45,594 bases of DNA from an uncultured Flavonifractor sp. (GTDB lineage: Bacteria > Bacillota > Clostridia > Oscillospirales > Oscillospiraceae): positions 1-45,594 of the forward strand of contig CANAAV010000021.1 in NCBI GenBank assembly GCA_947346365.1, read 5' to 3'. This document shows, one piece after another, positions 1-8,267 of the stretch. Both the position numbers and the translations under genes were made by a program. Every line of letters starts with the position of its first letter. Within the stretch, counting starts at the first letter, position 1. Under the pieces are notes generated by a model. It was not told the origin of the DNA and ran no database searches. It worked only from the letters and a program-made list of their open reading frames with translations.

Positions 1-1341
1 GATGTTATGACCGTACTGGCGCTGGATGGATTCGACTCATATGTGGTAGGCGGGTGCGTCCGAGATAGCCTGCTCGGTATGGAACCACACGATTGGGATA
101 TCTGCACCAATGCAACACCCAATGAAGTTTTGGAAACCTTTTCAAAGCGTAATATCAAAATCATCGAAACAGGTATCAAGCATGGAACAGTCACTGTCTG
201 CCTGGATGGCGCCGGAGAGCAGTACGAGGTCACGACATTCCGCATCGACGGTGAATACTCAGATGGACGCCATCCAGATAATGTGAGTTTCACGCCAAGT
301 CTTCTGGAAGATTTGGCACGGCGTGATTTTACCGTGAACGCTATGGCATATAATGAGGCCGCTGGCCTGATTGACCCATTCGGCGGAGAGAAAGCCTTAC
401 AGCGCAAAAAAATCTCATGCGTTGGCAATCCAGCAGATAGATTTCAGGAGGATGCTCTGCGTGTCATGCGCGCGATCAGGTTCGCATCTACCTACGGGTT
501 TTCCATTGAGGAAAACACAGCGGCTGCAGTTCACCAGTTCGCACCACATCTGAATGACATTGCTGTAGAGCGCATCCAGGCAGAGCTGTGCAAGCTCCTA
601 CTTGGCAAAGGCGTCCTTGAGGTCTTGCTTGACTATAACGATGTGATTGCGACCATCATCCCTGAAATTTCACCTTGTATCGGGTTTGACCAAAAGAACC
701 GCTACCATGAGTACACAATCTATGACCACATCGCCCATGCCGTTGCCAATTACACAGGTGATGATATCTCAGTCAAGGCTGCGCTCTTGCTCCACGACAT
801 TGGAAAACCGCAATGTTACACGGAGGATGAGCGCGGCGGTCACTTCTACGGCCACGGCGTACCAAGCCACGCTATTGCAGACACGGTGACCAAACGGCTG
901 CGCTTTGACAACAAGACCAGAGACGAGGTTCTCACGCTGGTTCTATACCATGATTCCGTCATTGAGCCCACCTACAACGTGGTTCGCCGGTGGCTGAACA
1001 AGATTGGAGAAACGAACTTCCGTAAACTCCTCCAGGTTCGGATGGCCGATATCAAAGCTCACGCGAAAGGTACTCAGGCGTCCCGAATCGAGCGGTGTCT
1101 GGCGCTCCACGATATTTTGGACGAGGTTATAGCGCAGGAGCAGTGCTTTTCCATGAAGGATTTGGCTATTCGTGGTAAGGACGTTATGTCATTGGGGGTT
1201 CCAGAGGGTAAAATCGTTGGAGATACGCTTCGGCATATCCTTAATATGGTCATCAACGGAGAAATTCCAAACGAGATTGAAGTCCAGATGGGTGTGGCCA
1301 AACAGTATTTGACGGAGCATCAACATGAGTGGAAAGAATGA
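1..1341 (+). CDS. cca: CCA tRNA nucleotidyltransferase, possibly 5'-partial
   Basis: This enzyme adds or repairs the 3' CCA of tRNAs in the cytoplasm from CTP and ATP. The amino-terminal nucleotidyltransferase head shows VVGGCVRD followed by the metal-binding HDWDICTNATP. A GGRHPDNVSF stretch and RDFTVNAMAYN follow, then the tRNA-binding neck (RVMRAIRFA). The carboxy-terminal half has an HD phosphohydrolase signature (LLLHDIGKP, YHDSV). The first ATG in the window is at 7, but the frame is open to base 1 and VVGG comes unusually early, so the true start probably lies upstream. The gene lies next to a decayed excisionase/integrase pair rather than in a translation operon, so it may be accessory DNA; that is an inference. 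Confidence 0.93.
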   Translation, partial: DVMTVLALDGFDSYVVGGCVRDSLLGMEPHDWDICTNATPNEVLETFSKRNIKIIETGIKHGTVTVCLDGAGEQYEVTTFRIDGEYSDGRHPDNVSFTPSLLEDLARRDFTVNAMAYNEAAGLIDPFGGEKALQRKKISCVGNPADRFQEDALRVMRAIRFASTYGFSIEENTAAAVHQFAPHLNDIAVERIQAELCKLLLGKGVLEVLLDYNDVIATIIPEISPCIGFDQKNRYHEYTIYDHIAHAVANYTGDDISVKAALLLHDIGKPQCYTEDERGGHFYGHGVPSHAIADTVTKRLRFDNKTRDEVLTLVLYHDSVIEPTYNVVRRWLNKIGETNFRKLLQVRMADIKAHAKGTQASRIERCLALHDILDEVIAQEQCFSMKDLAIRGKDVMSLGVPEGKIVGDTLRHILNMVINGEIPNEIEVQMGVAKQYLTEHQHEWKE

Positions 1342-1368
1342 GCCGAAGTATCCAAAGGGCGAGCGTGT

Positions 1369-1773
1369 ATGGGTGGGCTAAACCTCCTCTTTGGCGCCGC
1401 TGGGGTCCGGAATTTTAACCGACTCCTGCCGCCTCAAGCTGGCTTCAGTCCGGAGGTTGTTCCACTCCTGCGATATTTTAAGCAAGCGGAGCTCCCAACC
1501 TGTATGTCGTGCCAAGGGCACAACACCACAAATATGTCCGTATTCTGGATTGAGTTTGATAAATCAGTAACCAGTGAGGACCTCATTGAGTTCCAGCGCA
1601 AGCACACAAGCAAATACGGAGGATTTTGTAGTAATGGGCAGTTTGTCATAAGAATTTTGGCCAATTCAACTGGTGTTGGGACAGATGTTGAGTTCAGCTA
1701 CCAATATACAGCCGCGACCATCGAAGCAGCCATGGAAGACTTATCGCATTGGAAGAATGGAGACGGCCCATGA
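1369..1773 (+). CDS. Hypothetical protein (134 aa), possibly frameshifted at its start
   Basis: I do not recognise this protein. It has no signal peptide or membrane segment, and a central TCMSCQGHNTTNMSVFWIEF stretch. The 3' end overlaps the ATG of the following excisionase remnant (ATGA), as in a compact operon. The ribosome site before 1369 is weak. An ATG at 1325, overlapping the cca stop, opens an 18-codon reading frame that ends at 1381 and would join this frame after a one-base shift. The original gene may therefore have started at 1325 and been frameshifted, like its two downstream neighbours. It is probably a passenger of the decayed element. Confidence 0.5.
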   Translation: MGGLNLLFGAAGVRNFNRLLPPQAGFSPEVVPLLRYFKQAELPTCMSCQGHNTTNMSVFWIEFDKSVTSEDLIEFQRKHTSKYGGFCSNGQFVIRILANSTGVGTDVEFSYQYTAATIEAAMEDLSHWKNGDGP

Positions 1774-1979
1774 CTAAAGAACCAATGTCTATCCCGTCTG
1801 GGGGGCGCTACACAATGTCGGTAGAAGAAGCCGCCTCCTATTTCAGAGTCGGCATCAACAAGCTGCGAAGAATCATCAGCGAGGATGCCAACGCAGACTT
1901 CATTTTATGGAATTAGAATAGGGCTCAAATAAAACGTCGGAAATTCGAGGAGTATATTGATAGATGCAACGAAATTTAA
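1770..1979 (+). pseudogene. Excisionase (Tn916 Xis-like), interrupted by an amber codon
   Basis: The frame from ATG 1770 reads MTKEPMSIPSGGRYTMSVEE, then EAASYFRVGINKLRRI, a small winged-helix DNA-binding fold like the excisionase of Tn916-type elements. It runs to FILWN and meets TAG at 1914-1916. The same frame then continues as NRAQIKRRKFEEYID to TAA at 1977, which is the expected end of this family. The total of 69 codons matches the usual excisionase length. One nonsense codon therefore separates a complete gene from a truncated one. It sits directly upstream of an integrase that is also broken. An excisionase normally biases the integrase towards excision, so this element is probably locked in place. 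Confidence 0.8.
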
Positions 1980-1988
1980 GGCATTATA

Positions 1989-2017
1989 TTGAAATCCGCC
2001 TTGCCATATGCTATAAT
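1989..2017 (+). promoter_or_regulatory. Sigma-A type promoter for the integrase remnant
   Basis: TTGAAA (1989-1994), a 17-bp spacer and TATAAT (2012-2017) form a near-consensus promoter about 45 bp upstream of the integrase ATG at 2061. Its preservation shows the decay lies in the coding sequences, not the control region. Confidence 0.65.
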
Positions 2018-2030
2018 AACTTGTTATGTT

Positions 2031-2058
2031 ATGCTCCTGCCATCACGGAAAGGAGCAT
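2031..2058 (+). promoter_or_regulatory. Hairpin covering the integrase ribosome-binding site
   Basis: ATGCTCCT (2031-2038) is exactly complementary to AGGAGCAT (2051-2058) across a 12-nt loop. The second arm contains the AGGAG that serves the ATG at 2061, so the folded leader would hide the ribosome site and could hold integrase translation low. The pairing is seen directly; the regulatory role is inferred. Confidence 0.45.
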
Positions 2059-2060
2059 AT

Positions 2061-2760
2061 ATGCCAGATAAACGAAAAGACAGCAAGGGCAGAACGCTCA
2101 GAAACGACGAGACTCAGCAACCGGATGGGAGGTATACATTTCGGTATGTAGATGAGAACGGTGAGCGGAGGACGGTATATAGCTGGAAGCTCGTAGCAAC
2201 TGACAAGTTGAAGGACGGACAGCGTGGTCAAGAATCCCTCCGTGAAAAAGAGAAAAGAATCCTCAAAGACCTTGACGACCATATCAAGACAAAAAACGCA
2301 GAGAAAGTTACAGTTGACGATATGTTCGAGAAGTTCATGGATATTCGGATAGACCTACGGGGTATGACAAGGAAATGCTATAGAGACCTGTTCACAGTAC
2401 ACGTCTCTCCAAGCATTGGCGGAAGGCCCGTAGGTAAAGTTAAGCCATCAGATATCCAGAAATTATACCAAAGCGCTGTTGCCGAACGTGGAGTCACACC
2501 TTCAACAGTTCAAAAAATCCACTCTGTGGTATACCACGTCTTTGAAATCGCAGTCGTTGACAATCTCATCCGAACAAACCCTTCGTCCAATGCTTTCAGG
2601 TATTTTGCCAAGTCAAATGATGGGGTGTCAAGCCCAGAGAAGCCCTCACGGTTGAACAGCAGGAGAAGTTCATTGACTTCGTGTATTCTTCTCATATATA
2701 CAGCAGGTTGGGAAGCCTGTTTACTGCGTTACTGAGGACTGGCCTCAGAAGTAGAGAGGT
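2061..2760 (+). pseudogene. Tyrosine recombinase/integrase, frameshifted and truncated
   Basis: The start is ATG 2061, after AAGGAG. The amino-terminal arm-binding domain (PDGRYTFRYVDENGERRTVY) and the SAM-like core-binding domain (VTVDDMFEKFMDI through SDIQKLYQSAV) are intact and resemble Tn916-family integrases. Near 2633-2636 one base appears to be missing. The reading frame then becomes nonsense to a stop at 2735, while a neighbouring frame continues as REALTVEQQEKFIDFVYSSH and ends in LLRTGLRSREVV. That TGLR is the first catalytic arginine motif. The remaining catalytic domain (HxxR, GH and the tyrosine) is absent because the smc gene begins immediately. It cannot be active as a recombinase. 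Confidence 0.85.
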
Positions 2761-2769
2761 GGTGAGAGT

Positions 2770-5700
2770 ATGTACCTAAAAGCGCTGGAAATTCAGGGAT
2801 TTAAATCCTTTCCAGAAAAAACAGTCCTCTCTTTTGGCGAGGATATCACCGCCATTGTAGGCCCCAACGGCAGCGGAAAGTCCAACATCTCCGACGCCGT
2901 ACGCTGGGTTATGGGGGAGCAATCCACCCGCGCCCTGCGAGGTGGCAAGATGGAGGACGTGATTTTTGGCGGTACCGCCAAGCGCCGCCAGCTGGGCTTC
3001 GCGGAGGTCTCCCTGGTTTTGGACAACACAGACCACCTATTCACCCTGGAGGACAGCGAGGTCATGGTTACCCGGCGGTATTACCGCTCCGGCGAAAGCG
3101 AATACTACATTAACCGCCGCTCTGTCCGGCTCAAAGACGTCAACGAGCTGTTTATGGACACCGGTTTGGGCCGGGAGGGCTATTCCATTATCGGCCAGGG
3201 CAAAATAGATGAGATCCTCTCGGTAAAAAGCGCCGACCGCCGGGAGGTCTTTGAGGAGGCTGCCGGCATCTCCCGCTTCCGCCACCGGAAGGAGGAGGCC
3301 CAGCGCCGCCTGGAGCGCACCGATGAAAATCTGGTGCGCATTACCGACAAAATTGACGAGCTGGAGCTCCAGGTAGAGCCCCTGCGCCAGCAGAGCGAAA
3401 AAGCCAAACGCTTCCTGCTCCTGCGGGATGAGCTGCGGGGGCTTGAAATCTCTCTATGGCTGGATCAGCTGGAAAATCTGCGCGCCAGCGCCATTAAAAT
3501 CCTCTCCGACTATGAAAACGCCGTGCGCCAGAAGCAGGAAACCCAGCAGGCGGTAGAGGCCCTTTACGCCGCCGCCGAGCACTTTTCTGCTCAAATGCGG
3601 GAAAAAGACCTGCAGGCCGAGGGCATCCGTTTTACTATGATGCAGCGGGAAGCCGACGCCAACGGTCTGGAGAGCAGCATTGCCGTTTTAAAAACCAATA
3701 TCCAAAACAATCTGGAGAATACCGGCCGGGTCCGCCGGGAGCTGGACCAGCAGGAGGACCGCGCCGGATCTATCGGCGCTCAAATCGACCAGCGCCGGGC
3801 CCGGTTGGAGACTCTCTTAAGCGAGATGGAGCAGGCGTCCGCCCAGCTTGCCGCCCAGCAGGTCCAGGCGGAGGCCGCCGCCCGCTCCGCCGGAACGCTG
3901 GAGGAGGAGATGGAATCCCTGCGGCAAAAGGAGGCGGTGGAGGCCTCCTCCGCCTCCGAGGCCAAAGCTCTGCTGTCCGCTCTGGCCGCCGCCGCTCAGG
4001 AGCTCTACGACCGGGACGAGAAAATTCGTCAGGAGCTGTCCACCGGCGCAGAACAGCTGCGCCAGGCCCGGAAGGAGCAAAAAAAAGCCGCAGACGCGTT
4101 GGCTCAGGCCCAGGAAGACCGGGACGCCCTGCACAATATCATCAGCGGCTATACCCTGCGCCGGGATGCCCGGCAGCAAAAAGCCAAGCAGGCCGAAGAC
4201 CAGCGTGTCAGGCTGCAGATGGAGGAAAACAACCTTCACTCCCGCATCCGGATGCTCTCTGAGATGGAAAAGCTCTACGAGGGCTATTCCAAAGCGGTCA
4301 AGCTGGTGATGGGGGAGGCGCAGCGGGGACAGCTGCGGGGAATTCACGGGCCGGTGGCGGGGCTGATTCATGCGCCCGACCGCTGCGCCGTCGCCATTGA
4401 AACCGCTCTGGCCGGCGCCATGCAGCACGTGGTGGTGGACACCGACCAGACCGGCAAAGCCGCAATTCAATATTTAAAGCGCAGAGACGCGGGCCGGTGC
4501 ACCTTCTTACCCTTAAATACCATCCGCCCGTCGGATTTCCGGGACCGAAGTGTCGCAGACGAACCCGGCTTTGTGGGCATGGGAGACGCCCTTATTGCGT
4601 TCGACCCGCAATATCAGCGGATTTTTTCCAATCTGCTGGGCCGCACGGTCATCGCCGAGGACATGGACCGCGCACTGGCCATGGCCCGCAAATACGGCCA
4701 CCGCTTTAAAATTGTCACGCTGGACGGGCAAGTGCTCAACCCCGGCGGCTCCATGACCGGCGGCTCCGCCAGCCGCAGCGCCGGCATCCTCAGCCGTTCC
4801 AACGAGCTGGAGCGGCTGAGGGAACAGCTCGGCGGCGTACAGCAGCAGCTGGAGCAGGCCGTGCGCACGGTGGAAGATACCCAGCGGGAGGCCGCCGCCG
4901 CCATTTACGATCTGGAGACCGCTCAAGCTCAGCAGCGCCAGCATGAGGACGCCGTGCTCCAGCTGACGGAGCGCAGGGACCGCTTTGACGAACAGGTCAG
5001 TACTCTAGAAAGCCGCCAGGACGCCCTGCGCCAGGAGCTGGAGCAGCTCAAAGCCCGCTCCCTCCAAACGCAGCAGGACACCCAAAACGCCCGCAGCCGG
5101 ATTGAAGCGCTGGAGGGTTCCGCCGCCGCCCTGCGCGCCCAGGCCCAGAGCAAATCCCAGGGGCAAACCCGCCTTCAGGAGCAGCTGGAAGCCATTAGTG
5201 GGGCGGTTGCCGACCTGAACGTACGCCTGGCGGCCCTGGATGCGGAAAAAGCCGCTTCGGAGAAAAGTCTCCACGAGCTGGAGGCCCTGCGGGACGAGCT
5301 GTCCGGCGACCGGGCGGAACGGGAACGGCTGGTGGCGGAATTTCAGGCCCAAAATACCGCTTTGGAACAGGAAATCTTAGAAAAGGAGCGCCAGCTTCAG
5401 TCCATTCGCCTGGAAAACCGGCAGCGGCAGGAGGCCGCCGGCCGGGCCAATCAGGAAAAGCTGGCCTTAGAGGCCCAGCGCAACCAGGCCGACAAGGATG
5501 CCAGAGACAAAAATACCGAGCTTTTATCCATGGAGCGGGAGGTGGCCGCTCTGGACCAAAAGCGCGCCGCCGCCGCCATGGAGGAAAAACAGCTGCTGGA
5601 TAAGCTCTGGGAGACCTATGAGCTCTCCCACGAGGCCGCCCGCGCCCAGCGGGTAGAGCTGGAGAGCGTGTCCAAGGCCCAGCGCCGGGTGGGCGAGCTC

Positions 5701-6339
5701 AAGCGCGGTATATCCGCCCTGGGCAACATCAATCTGGACGCCATTGAGGAATTCCAGCGGGTCAATGAGCGCTACACCTACCTTACCAGCCAGCGGGACG
5801 ACGTGCGCACCGCCAAGGAGGAGCTGGAGGGCATTATTGGGGACATCACCGAGGAGATGCGCACCATTTTCGCCCAGCAGTTCGGCATGATCAACGCCGC
5901 TTTCCAGCAGACCTTTCTGGAGCTCTTTGGCGGTGGAAAGGCCACCTTGGAGCTGGAGGACCCGGAGGATATTCTCAACTGCGGCATTGAGATCCGGGTG
6001 CAGCCGCCGGGAAAAGCCTTGAAAATCATCACGCTGCTCTCCGGCGGTGAAAAGGCCTTTGTGGCAATCGCCCTGTACTTCGCCATTTTAAAGGTCCGGC
6101 CCACCCCGTTTTGTGTCATGGATGAGATTGAGGCGGCCTTGGACGACGCCAACGTCACCCGCTTCGCCCACTATCTGCGGCAGATGTCGGACAAAACCCA
6201 GTTTATCGTCATCACACACCGCCGGGGCACCATGGAGGAGGCCGACGTGCTCTACGGCGTCACCATGCAGGAGCAAGGGGTCAGCCGTCTGCTGACCATC
6301 AATCTCAATGACGTAGAGCGGGAGCTGCACATCAAATAG
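2770..6339 (+). CDS. smc: Chromosome segregation ATPase SMC
   Basis: SMC is the core of the condensin-like complex with ScpA and ScpB; it organises and helps resolve the replicating chromosome. At 1,189 residues it is of normal length. Walker A is GPNGSGKSN (about 31-39), followed by the long coiled coil, a hinge around 500-660, the return coil, the ABC signature LSGGEKA (about 1090) and Walker B FCVMDEIEAALDD (about 1115-1126). The ribosome site AGGTGGTGAG precedes ATG 2770. It is followed by ftsY after 42 bp, the usual Firmicutes order. The usual upstream neighbour rnc is not here; a broken integrase abuts the gene instead. Confidence 0.98.
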   Translation: MYLKALEIQGFKSFPEKTVLSFGEDITAIVGPNGSGKSNISDAVRWVMGEQSTRALRGGKMEDVIFGGTAKRRQLGFAEVSLVLDNTDHLFTLEDSEVMVTRRYYRSGESEYYINRRSVRLKDVNELFMDTGLGREGYSIIGQGKIDEILSVKSADRREVFEEAAGISRFRHRKEEAQRRLERTDENLVRITDKIDELELQVEPLRQQSEKAKRFLLLRDELRGLEISLWLDQLENLRASAIKILSDYENAVRQKQETQQAVEALYAAAEHFSAQMREKDLQAEGIRFTMMQREADANGLESSIAVLKTNIQNNLENTGRVRRELDQQEDRAGSIGAQIDQRRARLETLLSEMEQASAQLAAQQVQAEAAARSAGTLEEEMESLRQKEAVEASSASEAKALLSALAAAAQELYDRDEKIRQELSTGAEQLRQARKEQKKAADALAQAQEDRDALHNIISGYTLRRDARQQKAKQAEDQRVRLQMEENNLHSRIRMLSEMEKLYEGYSKAVKLVMGEAQRGQLRGIHGPVAGLIHAPDRCAVAIETALAGAMQHVVVDTDQTGKAAIQYLKRRDAGRCTFLPLNTIRPSDFRDRSVADEPGFVGMGDALIAFDPQYQRIFSNLLGRTVIAEDMDRALAMARKYGHRFKIVTLDGQVLNPGGSMTGGSASRSAGILSRSNELERLREQLGGVQQQLEQAVRTVEDTQREAAAAIYDLETAQAQQRQHEDAVLQLTERRDRFDEQVSTLESRQDALRQELEQLKARSLQTQQDTQNARSRIEALEGSAAALRAQAQSKSQGQTRLQEQLEAISGAVADLNVRLAALDAEKAASEKSLHELEALRDELSGDRAERERLVAEFQAQNTALEQEILEKERQLQSIRLENRQRQEAAGRANQEKLALEAQRNQADKDARDKNTELLSMEREVAALDQKRAAAAMEEKQLLDKLWETYELSHEAARAQRVELESVSKAQRRVGELKRGISALGNINLDAIEEFQRVNERYTYLTSQRDDVRTAKEELEGIIGDITEEMRTIFAQQFGMINAAFQQTFLELFGGGKATLELEDPEDILNCGIEIRVQPPGKALKIITLLSGGEKAFVAIALYFAILKVRPTPFCVMDEIEAALDDANVTRFAHYLRQMSDKTQFIVITHRRGTMEEADVLYGVTMQEQGVSRLLTINLNDVERELHIK

Positions 6340-6381
6340 CCCCGCCGTCTTCCGCTATTTTCACGGAAAGGAATCAGAGCC

Positions 6382-7281
6382 ATGGGATTTTTTGAGAAAA
6401 TTAAGGCGGGCCTCGCCCGCACCAAGGAGAACATCGGCCACTCCCTTGACAGCCTCTTTGCCGGCGAGCTGGACGACGATTTTTACGATGATCTGGAAGA
6501 GGCGCTGATCCTCAGCGACATGGGCGCGCAAACCGCCATGGACGCCGTAGAGCGCCTGCGCCAGCGGGTCAAGGAGGAAAAAATCAAACAGGCCGAGGGG
6601 GCGCGCGGCTGCCTGCGGCAGATTTTGCAGGAACTGCTCCAGGCCGGCGAGTCCTCTCTCCGCCTGGATACCACCCCGTCGGTGGTGCTGTTTATCGGAG
6701 TTAACGGCGTAGGTAAAACCACTACCATCGGTAAGCTGGCCTCCCGGCTCAAGGGCGAGGGGAAGCGGGTGCTCCTGGCCGCCGCGGACACCTTCCGGGC
6801 CGCCGCCGCCGACCAGCTGGAGATCTGGAGCCAGCGGGGAGGCGTGGAGCTGGTGCGCCAGCACGAGGGGGCCGACCCCGCCGCCGTGGTCTTCGACGCC
6901 CTCACCGCCGCCAAGGCCCGCGGCAGCGACGTGGTGCTGATCGACACCGCCGGGCGGCTGCACAATAAGCAAAATCTGATGAACGAGCTGAATAAGATCA
7001 GCCGGGTAGTGGACCGGGAGCTTCCCGGCAGTGCCCGGGAAACTCTGCTGGTGCTGGACGCCACCACCGGGCAGAACGGCCTGATTCAGGCCAAGCAGTT
7101 CAGCCAGGCGGCAGGGGTCACGGGCATTGTCCTCACCAAGCTGGACGGCAGCGCCAAAGGGGGCATCGTCGTGGCCATCGCCCAGGAGCTCCGGGTACCG
7201 GTAAAATTCATCGGCGTGGGAGAAGGGATTGACGATTTGATGCCCTTTGAGGCACAGGCCTTTGTACAGGCCCTGATTTAA
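6382..7281 (+). CDS. ftsY: Signal recognition particle receptor FtsY
   Basis: FtsY is the membrane-associated GTPase that receives SRP-ribosome complexes and hands nascent membrane proteins to SecYEG. The 299-residue protein has the N-domain helices, the G1 loop [10 protein letters not shown] (about 106-115), the [13 protein letters not shown] motif, DTAGR, and the [10 protein letters not shown]/GxGE end typical of SRP GTPases. The acidic A domain seen in E. coli is missing, as usual in Clostridia, leaving a short amphipathic start ([16 protein letters not shown]) for membrane contact. GGAAAGGAA precedes the ATG. It probably shares a transcript with smc and rdgB. Confidence 0.97.
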   Translation: MGFFEKIKAGLARTKENIGHSLDSLFAGELDDDFYDDLEEALILSDMGAQTAMDAVERLRQRVKEEKIKQAEGARGCLRQILQELLQAGESSLRLDTTPSVVLFIGVNGVGKTTTIGKLASRLKGEGKRVLLAAADTFRAAAADQLEIWSQRGGVELVRQHEGADPAAVVFDALTAAKARGSDVVLIDTAGRLHNKQNLMNELNKISRVVDRELPGSARETLLVLDATTGQNGLIQAKQFSQAAGVTGIVLTKLDGSAKGGIVVAIAQELRVPVKFIGVGEGIDDLMPFEAQAFVQALI

Positions 7282-7293
7282 GGAGTGATTCCT

Positions 7294-7884
7294 ATGCAAT
7301 TGGTATTAGCCAGCAAAAACCCTCACAAACTGGAGGAGCTACAGTCCATTTTCTCCAGCCTGGGTGTCCAGGTTATCTCACAGGCGCAGGCCGGCGTAGA
7401 CGTGGACGTGGAGGAGAGTGGAACCACGTTCGAGGAAAACGCCCTGCTCAAGGCCCAGGCGGTAATGCGCTCCAGCGGCCTGCCCGCCGTGGCGGACGAC
7501 TCCGGCCTGTGCGTGAACGCCCTCAACGGCGGGCCGGGGGTCTATTCCGCCCGGTACGGCGGCGAGGGGCTGGATGACGCGGGGCGCTGCCGGCTCCTGC
7601 TGGAAAACCTGCGGGGCGCGCTGGACCGGAGGGGAAAATTTGTCTCCTGCATCTGCTGCTGTTTTCCCGACGGCGGCAGAATTGAGGCCCGGGGCGAGTG
7701 TCTGGGCTCCATCGCCTACGCCCCTAAGGGGGAGGGCGGCTTCGGATACGACCCGGTCTTTTTCCTGCCCAGCCTGAAAAAAACGTTTGCCCAGCTCACG
7801 CCGGAGGAAAAAAATGCCGTCTCCCATCGGGGCGCCGCCCTGCGGGAGTTCGTGGAAAAGCTCCGCGCCAAGCTGGACGGCTGA
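7294..7884 (+). CDS. rdgB: XTP/dITP diphosphatase (RdgB/HAM1 family)
   Basis: This housekeeping enzyme hydrolyses XTP, ITP and dITP to monophosphates so that deaminated purines are not built into DNA or RNA. The substrate loop LASKNPHKLEEL is at the amino terminus. VADDSGLCVNALNGGPGVYS and the FGYDPVFF motif are both present, and the C-terminal SHRGAALREF box is intact. An in-frame GTG at 7285 would add three residues, but it lies inside AAGGAG, so ATG 7294, 8 nt after that site, is chosen (196 aa). It follows ftsY by 12 bp. Confidence 0.95.
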   Translation: MQLVLASKNPHKLEELQSIFSSLGVQVISQAQAGVDVDVEESGTTFEENALLKAQAVMRSSGLPAVADDSGLCVNALNGGPGVYSARYGGEGLDDAGRCRLLLENLRGALDRRGKFVSCICCCFPDGGRIEARGECLGSIAYAPKGEGGFGYDPVFFLPSLKKTFAQLTPEEKNAVSHRGAALREFVEKLRAKLDG

Positions 7885-7925
7885 ACGCCGGAAAGCCTCA
7901 TCACGAACAGATAAGGAGAGCGCCT

Positions 7926-8246
7926 ATGGATCTGACAAGCAAGCAGCGGGCCCAGCTCAGGGGCCTGGCCAACGGCATCGACACCATCGTACACATCGGC
8001 AAGGAGGGCATCGGGGACAACCTGACTGCCCAGGCAGACCAGGCCCTTGAGGCCCGGGAGCTCATCAAGTGCAGGGTTCTGGAAAACAGCCTTCTCTCCA
8101 GCCGGGAGGCGGCCCAGGCGCTGGCAAAGGCCACCCGCAGCGAGGTGGTCCAGGTGATTGGAACCAAATTCGTATTATACCGCCCCAGTCACAAAGCGGG
8201 CAAGCAGGATAAAATTGTTCTGGTGAGGGATAAAAAGCGCAGTTAA
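7926..8246 (+). CDS. yhbY: CRM-domain RNA-binding protein YhbY
   Basis: This is a small (106 aa) single CRM-domain protein associated with the pre-50S ribosome. LTSKQRAQLRGLANGIDTIV is the opening helix, HIGKEGI is the GxxG-like RNA-binding loop region, and KATRSEVVQVIGTKFVLYR is the final strand pair. AAGGAGA precedes the ATG. It lies directly upstream of nadD-yqeK and rsfS, an order widely kept in Firmicutes and linked to ribosome assembly and silencing. Confidence 0.93.
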   Translation: MDLTSKQRAQLRGLANGIDTIVHIGKEGIGDNLTAQADQALEARELIKCRVLENSLLSSREAAQALAKATRSEVVQVIGTKFVLYRPSHKAGKQDKIVLVRDKKRS

Positions 8247-8267
8247 TACGAAAGGGGCGAGAAACAG

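Noticed and set aside
3817-4470. Long open frame antisense to smc (217 codons), and similar long frames against ftsY, dnaE and hsdR
   Set aside because: High GC content of the real genes leaves their other frames open; there is no ribosome site and no recognisable protein pattern.
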